Shown here piece by piece: positions 6,579 through 11,234 of a stretch of 11,234 bases of DNA. A program made the translations under genes and the position numbers. Within the stretch, counting starts at the first letter, position 1. Each line of letters opens with the position of its first letter. The DNA is taken from contig JAESQZ010000161.1 of assembly GCA_016764955.1 (NCBI GenBank), positions 1-11,234 of the forward strand, written 5' to 3'. The notes beneath the pieces are model-generated. The model was not told the DNA's origin. It saw only the letters and a program-made list of their open reading frames with translations, and searched no databases. This DNA is from Deltaproteobacteria bacterium (GTDB taxonomy: Bacteria; Myxococcota; UBA727; JABDBI01).

Positions 6579-8573
6579 CTAAACCCAATGCCTAACCAAA
6601 TAGTCGATTAGCTTGATGCCCACAAAAGGCGCAACGATGCCGCCGAGGCCATAAATAAGCATGTTGTTGCGAAGCACTATGCGACTAGGTAGGGCTTTAT
6701 AGGAAACGCCTTTGAGGGCTAGTGGCGTCAAGAAGACGATAATCAAAGCGTTGTAAATAACTGAGCTTAAAATGGCGCTTTGGGCAGAACCTAAGCCCAT
6801 GAGGTCAATGTTGAAGGCAAATAGACTCCCGAACATGGCAGGCAATATCGCAAAATATTTGGCGACGTCGTTGGCTAAGCTGAAAGTAGTCAGGGCGCCA
6901 CGGGTCATTAAGAGCTCTTTGCCGGTGGTGATGACATCTAGAATCTTGCTTGGATCGTTATCTAGATCAATCATGTAGCCAGCCTCGCGGGCTTCTTGCG
7001 TGCCAGAAGACATAACTAGACCGACATCAGATTGAGCAAGCGCTGGGGCATCGTTGGTACCGTCGCCGGTCATGGCAACCAAATGGCCTTGATGCTGTGC
7101 TCTTTTGATCTCGAGGAGCTTGGTTTCAGGGGTTGCTTCTGCCATGAAATCACTGATGCCGACTTCTGCCGTGATGGCAGCAGCTGTTAGAGGGTTGTCG
7201 CCGGTCATCATGACGGTTTTGATGCCCATTTGATAGAGCTTTGAAAAACGCTCTTTGAGGCCCGTTTTGATGATGTCTTTTAAATAAATAATGCCCATGA
7301 CCTCGTTGTTTTTGATCACAGCCAGAGGTGTGCCTCCTTGTTGGCAAACATTGGTGATGCATTGTTCTAGCTCTTGTGGGAATTGATCTTTTTTAGTTTG
7401 AGCTTTGATGGCATCAACCGCGCCTTTTCGGATGCAGTTTCCTGGGAAGTCGATGCCGCTGACACGTGTGCTGGCTGAAAAGGCCACAAATCGGGCATCC
7501 ACTATCGATTGCGAGTTTTCATCAAATTGATAATGCTCTTTGGCGAGCGCCATAATGGACCGGCCTTCAGCGGTTTCATCTGCTAAAGAGGCCAGAAAGG
7601 CAGCGTGTGCGAGTTCTTTTGTGCTATGTGGCTTGCAGGGGATAAACTCGGCTGCCATGCGATTGCCAAGAGTAATAGTCCCTGTTTTATCGAACAAGAG
7701 AATACTGGTGTTACCAGCTGTTTCGATGGCTTGGCCATTTTTGGCGACCACGTTGAATTGTAAAAGCCGGTCCATGCCAGCAATCCGAATCGCGATAAGC
7801 AAGCTGCCAATGGTGGTGGGGATTAAGCAAATCCAAAGGGCTACCAAGCTTATAATCGAAATTTTTAGGCCAATGTATTGAGCAAAAACATAGATGCTGA
7901 ACACAGAGACAATCAAAACCACTGTTAGTGCAATAAGCAACATGCTGAGCGCTTGCTCGTTAGGTGTTTTATGTCGCTTGGTGCTTTCGATGAGGCTAAT
8001 CATTCGGTTTAGAAATGATTGCCCGGATTCAAAAGTAACCCGAATCAGCAAGCGGTCGCTGAGGACTCTTGTGCCCCCGGTAACGCTGCTTCTATCCTCT
8101 CCGCTCTCGCGAATTACAGGCGCAGACTCACCTGTGATGGCTGATTCGTCTACACTGGCTATTCCCTCAACGACATCGCCATCTGCGGGGATATAATCAC
8201 CTGCTTCACAAACAACGATATCTCCTACATTGAGGGCATTTGCAGGGACGTGCTCTTCACGATTATTGACAAACCTACGAGCTACCACGGAAATTTTACT
8301 TCGACGTAAGGATTCAACTTGTGCTTTGCCTAAACACGTCGCCAAACTTTCTGCTAAATTAGCAAAAAAGACCGTAATCCATAGCCAAAGAACAACTTGT
8401 AGCTCAAAAACTGAAAAGTGCCATGCAAGCGATGCGGTTGCAATTAAGGCTCCCAGCCACGTGCATAGAATAACCGGGTTATTGGTTAGTCGTAAGGGGT
8501 TTAGTGCGAGCAAGGCCTCAAAAGTTGCCTTGCGAAGTAAAGAAGCATTTAAAACAGAAACTTTTGATTTCAT
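6579..8573 (-). CDS. kdpB: potassium-transporting P-type ATPase, ATP-binding subunit KdpB
   Basis: This encodes a 664-aa subunit, slightly shorter than the usual 680 or so. Landmarks are TGES of the actuator domain (147-150, whose Ser is the inhibitory phosphorylation site in E. coli), the M4 proline in CLIPTTIG (249-256) and the phosphorylated Asp in DKTGTIT (D295). The N domain carries RKGAVDAI, and the hinge has MTGDNPLTAAAI and MTGDGTNDAPALAQSD. The membrane segment N-D-V-A-K-Y-F-A keeps the Asp and Lys thought to couple pumping. KdpB hydrolyses ATP to drive K+ import through KdpA. After M4 the family form G-G-L-L-S-A-I-G reads G-S-L-L-I-A-I-R here, an unusual arginine. The start overlaps the kdpA stop (ATGA), with GGAG 8 nt upstream. 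No kdpC follows. Confidence 0.96.
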   Translation of the reverse strand: MKSKVSVLNASLLRKATFEALLALNPLRLTNNPVILCTWLGALIATASLAWHFSVFELQVVLWLWITVFFANLAESLATCLGKAQVESLRRSKISVVARRFVNNREEHVPANALNVGDIVVCEAGDYIPADGDVVEGIASVDESAITGESAPVIRESGEDRSSVTGGTRVLSDRLLIRVTFESGQSFLNRMISLIESTKRHKTPNEQALSMLLIALTVVLIVSVFSIYVFAQYIGLKISIISLVALWICLIPTTIGSLLIAIRIAGMDRLLQFNVVAKNGQAIETAGNTSILLFDKTGTITLGNRMAAEFIPCKPHSTKELAHAAFLASLADETAEGRSIMALAKEHYQFDENSQSIVDARFVAFSASTRVSGIDFPGNCIRKGAVDAIKAQTKKDQFPQELEQCITNVCQQGGTPLAVIKNNEVMGIIYLKDIIKTGLKERFSKLYQMGIKTVMMTGDNPLTAAAITAEVGISDFMAEATPETKLLEIKRAQHQGHLVAMTGDGTNDAPALAQSDVGLVMSSGTQEAREAGYMIDLDNDPSKILDVITTGKELLMTRGALTTFSLANDVAKYFAILPAMFGSLFAFNIDLMGLGSAQSAILSSVIYNALIIVFLTPLALKGVSYKALPSRIVLRNNMLIYGLGGIVAPFVGIKLIDYLVRHWV

Positions 8574-10156
8574 GACAACTTCTCCAGCAGGCTGGCGTAT
8601 TCATTTAAGGGGCCGAGCAGTAGGCTTGGCAGAAAAGTCAGGCCATTAATCATTAAGATCACGAAAGTTAAAAGAAGTCCAAACAGCGGTGTGCTGACTT
8701 CGAAAATAGATTCGATTCGTTTTTTGCTAGATAAAATTCCAGCGAGTATTAGAACGGGGATTAGGGTGCTTAATCTGCCTACCCACATGGCAACCCCAAA
8801 CATAATATTGTCACTGCTTGAATCAAATTTAAAACCTGAAAGAGCGCTTCCGTTGGTCCCAACATTGGAGGCAAAGTTGTATAAAATCTCAAAAAGCGTT
8901 TTGTCTGTACTGCCAACCCAACAAGTGTAGGCAGAGCCGAGCAGGGTCACGCAGGAAGGCAGCATGAGCGCGAATAAGATCCATTTGAGTTCAGCAGATT
9001 GAATCTTTTTGCCCAGATACTCAGGGTCGCGCCCAATCATGAGGCCAGCGATAAAAACGGTGAGCATGGAAAATAAGAGCAAGCCATAAAGCCCCGTTCC
9101 GGAACCTCCAAAAATAATTTCTCCGAGCATCATTTGAAACATCATCACGGCTGATGAAAGAGGCGAGAGACTTTCGGGAGCAATATTCATGGTGCCGTTG
9201 GCCGTTGCGGTGGCTGCATGAGCAATAAGAAGGCTTCCAAGATTGCCGAAACGGATTTCTTGCCCCTCTAAACTGTTGAGTTGCTGCGTGCCTAAAAAGC
9301 TAATGGCGAAAAAGGCGATAAAGAAGCAGAGCATGACGCTAAACAATACCCACCCGACCTTTTTGGAGCCGATTTGGATGCCATAATAATGAGCCAAACT
9401 AGCCGGTATCAGCATCACTGAGAAAGCTAAAACCCAGTTTGTAAGCCCGGTAGGGTTAGCAAAAGGGTGAGCCAGGTTTTGGCTGAAAAAGCCGGCACCA
9501 TTACCGCCAAGGGCTGCGATGGCTGTTTGAGAAGCAGCAGGCCCCATGGGTAAAATCTGTTTGGCGCCCTCTAGTGTGCTGATTTCTAAAGTGGAGGCCA
9601 GATTTTGGATACTGCCTTGGCTCACTAAAAATAGGGCTAAGAGGAGCGATAGTGGCAAAAGAATAAAGACAATCATGCGAAAAAAGTCGACCCAGAAATT
9701 GCCGATTGTTTCAGAGTCTGTTTGAAAAATACCTCTTGTGAGTGCGAGTAGAGCAGCCGTGCCCACAGCTGGTGCCATAAAGTTTTGAGTGGTGATGGCA
9801 ATCATTTGAGAAAAGTGGCTTAAGTGGCTTTCTCCTGGGATGTTTTGCCAGGCTGTGTTTGTGATAAAGCTAGTTGCTAGGTTAAAGGCCAGATCGAGCG
9901 AGATCGGCGCTTTTGAATTGAGCAAAAATATGGCCATCATAAAAATCAGGCTCATCAACTGGATACTTAAAAGCGCTTTTAGATACTGCTTCCAGCTCAT
10001 GGGAGCTGTCGATAACTGACTAATGCGATAAAGCCTGGCTTCAGCGGGGCCAATGGATCGATTGAAAGAAAAGTGCATGTAAGCCCCAAGGAGTGGGCTT
10101 GAAGTTGCAAGCAGCCCAATGAAGCCAGCGCCTAGATAAAAGTCATAAAGATGCAT
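8570..10156 (-). CDS. kdpA: potassium-transporting ATPase, K+-binding channel subunit KdpA
   Basis: This encodes a 528-aa membrane subunit (E. coli 557), with its many hydrophobic segments in the expected order. The four selectivity-filter loops of this K+-channel-like protein are present: TNTAWQ (99-104), GGNGAGFF (217-224), TANGTMN (318-324) and GTNGSALSG (433-441). The filter glycines are all kept. ILPMGPAASQ, RFGNLGSLL, FGGSGTGLYG and IGRDPEYLGKKI are also typical. The shorter length is due mainly to a short loop before L-E-G-Q-E-I-R-F-G. KdpA binds and conducts K+ in the inner membrane and passes it to KdpB. ATG 10156 is the natural start (MHLYDFYLGAGF), but no Shine-Dalgarno is visible. 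It is the first gene of a two-gene kdpAB operon. No kdpF, kdpC or kdpDE is in the window, so control cannot be read. Confidence 0.95.
   Translation of the reverse strand: MHLYDFYLGAGFIGLLATSSPLLGAYMHFSFNRSIGPAEARLYRISQLSTAPMSWKQYLKALLSIQLMSLIFMMAIFLLNSKAPISLDLAFNLATSFITNTAWQNIPGESHLSHFSQMIAITTQNFMAPAVGTAALLALTRGIFQTDSETIGNFWVDFFRMIVFILLPLSLLLALFLVSQGSIQNLASTLEISTLEGAKQILPMGPAASQTAIAALGGNGAGFFSQNLAHPFANPTGLTNWVLAFSVMLIPASLAHYYGIQIGSKKVGWVLFSVMLCFFIAFFAISFLGTQQLNSLEGQEIRFGNLGSLLIAHAATATANGTMNIAPESLSPLSSAVMMFQMMLGEIIFGGSGTGLYGLLLFSMLTVFIAGLMIGRDPEYLGKKIQSAELKWILFALMLPSCVTLLGSAYTCWVGSTDKTLFEILYNFASNVGTNGSALSGFKFDSSSDNIMFGVAMWVGRLSTLIPVLILAGILSSKKRIESIFEVSTPLFGLLLTFVILMINGLTFLPSLLLGPLNEYASLLEKLS
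8582..8585 (-). promoter_or_regulatory. Shine-Dalgarno of kdpB inside kdpA
   Basis: GGAG within the last codons of kdpA, 8 nt before the kdpB ATG. Together with the ATGA overlap this indicates translational coupling of the two subunits. Confidence 0.6.
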
Positions 10157-10197
10157 CGTTATCTAAACGAATTGGGTGAGGCGAAAAGTCCCGCTCT

Positions 10198-10238
10198 TGT
10201 CGCCCCGGCCTTGAGCCGGGGTCCAGCCCGGGATGACA
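10198..10238. repeat. palindromic intergenic repeat, copy 2 (short form)
   Basis: A 41-bp element with TGTC...GACA ends and a perfect 7-bp hairpin CCCCGGC-CTTGA-GCCGGGG (10203-10221), followed by TCCAG and CCCGGGATGACA. It matches the outer architecture of the other two copies but lacks the inner section and the second hairpin. It lies in the 132-bp divergent region between kdpA and the acetyltransferase. No T-run follows, so it is not a simple terminator. Confidence 0.85.
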
Positions 10239-10288
10239 GAATGTTGCCATTTCACCTACGAAGACTTGCGTTGTGTTAGCATTAAATA

Positions 10289-10891
10289 ATGGTTGCAAAC
10301 CTGGCCAATAGTTTAGAAATAAATCTTCGGTTTCTAAACCCTAATGACAGTCCTAAGGTTCGAGAATGGTTGCTTGATCCATATGTTTTAGATATGACTT
10401 TTGTTATTCCAGGACCAGAGCGCCAGAACCTGCTGCCTTTTGATGACAAGGTAATGGCCCAATATATAAATGCTCTTTTAGATGATAAATCACGTAGAAC
10501 TTTTGCGATTGAAGCAAACGGGGAGCATGTTGGAAACGTTGGTCTCAAAGAGATTAATTTAGAGGGACACCGGGCTGAGCTATTTATTGAAATAGGCGAA
10601 TCAGAATATCGGGGCCGTGGTGTTGGTAAAGCGGCCATGATTCTTTTGCTTGATTATGTGTTTGATAAAATGGCCTTAGATGAACTTTGTTTAGAGGTTC
10701 TCGAATTTAATGAACCTGCTTTAAGGCTTTATAAAATGCTAGGTTTTGAAACCAAGCATCGTTCCGGCTGGCACTATGATAAGCATGGCCGCTACTGGCA
10801 AGTTTGGTGGATGTGTTTGCCGAAAGCACATTGGTTTGATGTGCGTGAGGGGTATTTGTTGCCGGAAAATCTAAGCCTGAGAGGTCTTTAA
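10289..10891 (+). CDS. GNAT-family N-acetyltransferase
   Basis: This encodes a 200-aa protein of the RimJ/RimL-like GNAT type. It starts with the usual beta strand (LEINLRFLNPND). The core is F-A-I-E-A-N-G-E-H-V-G-N-V-G-L (72-86), then the strand A-E-L-F-I-E-I-G (96-103), the acetyl-CoA loop YRGRGVGKAA (107-116; R-x-x-G-x-G) and the late strand L-C-L-E-V-L-E-F-N-E-P-A-L-R-L-Y-K-M-L-G-F (133-153). Such enzymes transfer acetyl from acetyl-CoA to an amine, and the substrate here cannot be told. The aromatic-rich tail after residue 155 (W-H-Y, Y-W-Q-V-W-W, H-W-F) exceeds the minimal GNAT core. The ATG at 10289 has no Shine-Dalgarno, and a start at a downstream codon is not supported either. It diverges from kdpA, with no visible functional link. 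Confidence 0.87.
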   Translation: MVANLANSLEINLRFLNPNDSPKVREWLLDPYVLDMTFVIPGPERQNLLPFDDKVMAQYINALLDDKSRRTFAIEANGEHVGNVGLKEINLEGHRAELFIEIGESEYRGRGVGKAAMILLLDYVFDKMALDELCLEVLEFNEPALRLYKMLGFETKHRSGWHYDKHGRYWQVWWMCLPKAHWFDVREGYLLPENLSLRGL

Positions 10892-11082
10892 ATTTCGGTG
10901 AAAATATCCGCCGTTTGTCCGATAGACATTCTCAAAGCACCTGTTTTAGACTCATAACCTGCACGCAATTCGGCGTGCTCTAAAATTTGCAAAGCCGCAG
11001 CCCCCTCGTTGTCGAAAATCTGGGGGCAGCGGCAGCCTAACGAGGCTGAGAACTCTTTAAACTCTCGGCCTCTAACCGTCAA
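10888..11082 (-). pseudogene. possible small or degraded reading frame, unknown
   Basis: A 64-aa frame from TTG 11082 overlaps the acetyltransferase tail-to-tail by 3 bp, a pattern resembling other convergent gene ends in this window. The frame stays open upstream but has no ATG and no Shine-Dalgarno. The peptide (start MTVRGREFKEF, end GQTADIFTEI) is not recognised. The same DNA forms several strong hairpins, so the frame may be an accident of a structured RNA region on the other strand. Confidence in coding is low. Confidence 0.2.
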
Positions 11083-11093
11083 TGCGAATTGAC
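10944..11093 (+). ncRNA. candidate structured RNA or 5' leader (unassigned)
   Basis: Four stem-loops follow one another. (1) TTTTAGA (10944-10950) pairs with TCTAAAA (10979-10985), enclosing a 10-nt bulge and GCACGC/GCGTGC (10961-10966 with 10973-10978). (2) GCCGCAGCCCCC (10994-11005) pairs with GGGGGCAGCGGC (11022-11033), with one A-A mismatch and a 16-nt loop. (3) GAGGCTGAGA (11042-11051) pairs with TCTCGGCCTC (11063-11072), with one G-T pair. (4) GTCAAT/ATTGAC (11078-11083 with 11088-11093) closes a GCGA tetraloop. CCTCGTT at 11004-11010 can also pair with AACGAGG at 11039-11045, a pseudoknot that competes with stem 3. A Shine-Dalgarno and ATG follow at once, so a cis-regulatory leader is plausible. 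I could not match a known riboswitch, tmRNA, RNase P or SRP RNA. The strand is inferred from the downstream start. Confidence 0.45.
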
Positions 11094-11100
11094 AGGAGAG
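11094..11100 (+). promoter_or_regulatory. Shine-Dalgarno before the ORF at 11105
   Basis: AGGAGAG ends 4 nt before ATG 11105 and begins directly after stem 4 of the structured region. If the leader refolds, access to this site could change. Confidence 0.5.
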
Positions 11101-11104
11101 ACGT

Positions 11105-11234
11105 ATGTCTAAAGTTGAATTATCAGTCAGAGCGAAGAAAGTATTGGAGTGGGTATATTGTCATCCCGCACTTGATGCGGGATCCAGCAAATGGCGCAAC
11201 AATACTGGATCCCAGCTCGGAGGCCGGGATGACA
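11105..11234 (+). CDS. start of an unknown ORF running into a palindromic repeat (partial)
   Basis: ATG 11105 has a good Shine-Dalgarno (AGGAG, 6 nt spacing). The first 18 codons read MSKVELSVRAKKVLEWVY. From codon 19 the frame is inside the third palindromic repeat (CHPALDAGSS..., a peptide typical of such repeats) and remains open to the window edge. Either the repeat has inserted into a gene, truncating or altering it, or only a short peptide is made and the rest is artefact. The product is not recognised. Confidence 0.35.
   Translation, partial: MSKVELSVRAKKVLEWVYCHPALDAGSSKWRNNTGSQLGGRDD
11159..11234. repeat. palindromic repeat, copy 3 (long form)
   Basis: A 76-bp element with TGTCAT...ATGACA ends, the same size as copy 1 within 1 bp. 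The first hairpin is a perfect 8-bp ATCCCGCA-CTTGA-TGCGGGAT (11163-11183). The second is ATCCC...GGGAT with an inner GC pair and one mismatch, at the right end. An inner ATCCAG...CTGGAT pair matches the architecture of copy 1. The loop CTTGA is shared with copy 2, although the stems differ. Confidence 0.85.

Noticed and set aside
7540..7881. 113-aa plus-strand frame inside kdpB
   Set aside because: Antisense shadow of the conserved phosphorylation region of KdpB.
8230..8649. 139-aa plus-strand frame across the kdpA/kdpB junction
   Set aside because: Antisense to well-conserved kdpB and the end of kdpA, so it is a shadow frame.
10157..10288. kdpC, kdpF or a regulatory gene upstream of kdpA
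   Set aside because: Only 132 bp, mostly filled by a repeat, with no suitable frame.
11022..11093. TPP riboswitch, because of GGCTGAGA followed by CTTT
   Set aside because: The downstream AACCTGATC and TAATACC-GCG parts of the THI box are missing, and the helices do not fit the TPP fold.
10890..11110. tmRNA, RNase P RNA or SRP RNA
   Set aside because: No tRNA-like T-arm motif, no tag frame, and none of the conserved cores of RNase P or SRP RNA were found on either strand.

Overview
The window comes from a Gram-negative bacterium with a compact genome and a moderate G+C content (roughly mid-40s by eye). Evidence for the envelope type is exported proteins with signal peptides, MreB, a PilM-family protein and two lipoprotein-like products. 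PilM and beta-propeller-like lipoproteins suggest a proteobacterium in the wide sense, perhaps a deltaproteobacterium-like lineage, but the sequence does not fix the taxon. Three copies of a short palindromic repeat with TGTC...GACA ends are also present.

Layout: (1) The left edge holds the first 26 codons of infA (IF-1) on the minus strand, divergent from an exported protein (173-1366, +) that resembles a glycosyltransferase-like family. (2) From 5764 down to 1361 a minus-strand cluster runs mreB, lipoprotein A, lipoprotein B, pilM-like. mreB and lipoprotein A are 1 nt apart, the two lipoprotein genes overlap by 74 bp, and a 77-bp palindromic repeat lies between lipoprotein B and pilM. mreC, mreD, pilN, pilO, pilP and pilQ are absent. 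(3) A secreted 250-aa protein (5821-6573, +) diverges from mreB across 56 bp. (4) kdpA and kdpB (10156 down to 6579, minus) overlap by ATGA. No kdpC, kdpF, kdpD or kdpE is present, and a convergent gene ends 5 bp beyond kdpB. (5) A GNAT acetyltransferase (10289-10891, +) diverges from kdpA across an intergenic region carrying a second repeat. (6) The right end (about 10933-11104) holds a dense series of stem-loops with a potential pseudoknot, followed by a Shine-Dalgarno and ATG. The ORF starting there runs straight into a third palindromic repeat ending at the window edge.

Functionally, MreB (cytoplasmic actin-like filament) and PilM (cytoplasmic actin-fold protein that normally links type IV pilus machinery to the inner membrane) share a cluster with two envelope proteins, which suggests an envelope or cell-surface assembly unit. 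The Kdp pair would form the channel and pump subunits of a high-affinity K+ ATPase, but its essential partner KdpC is not encoded here. The most novel items are the mreB-lipoprotein-lipoprotein-pilM cluster, the kdpC-less kdp operon and the structured RNA-like region at the right end.
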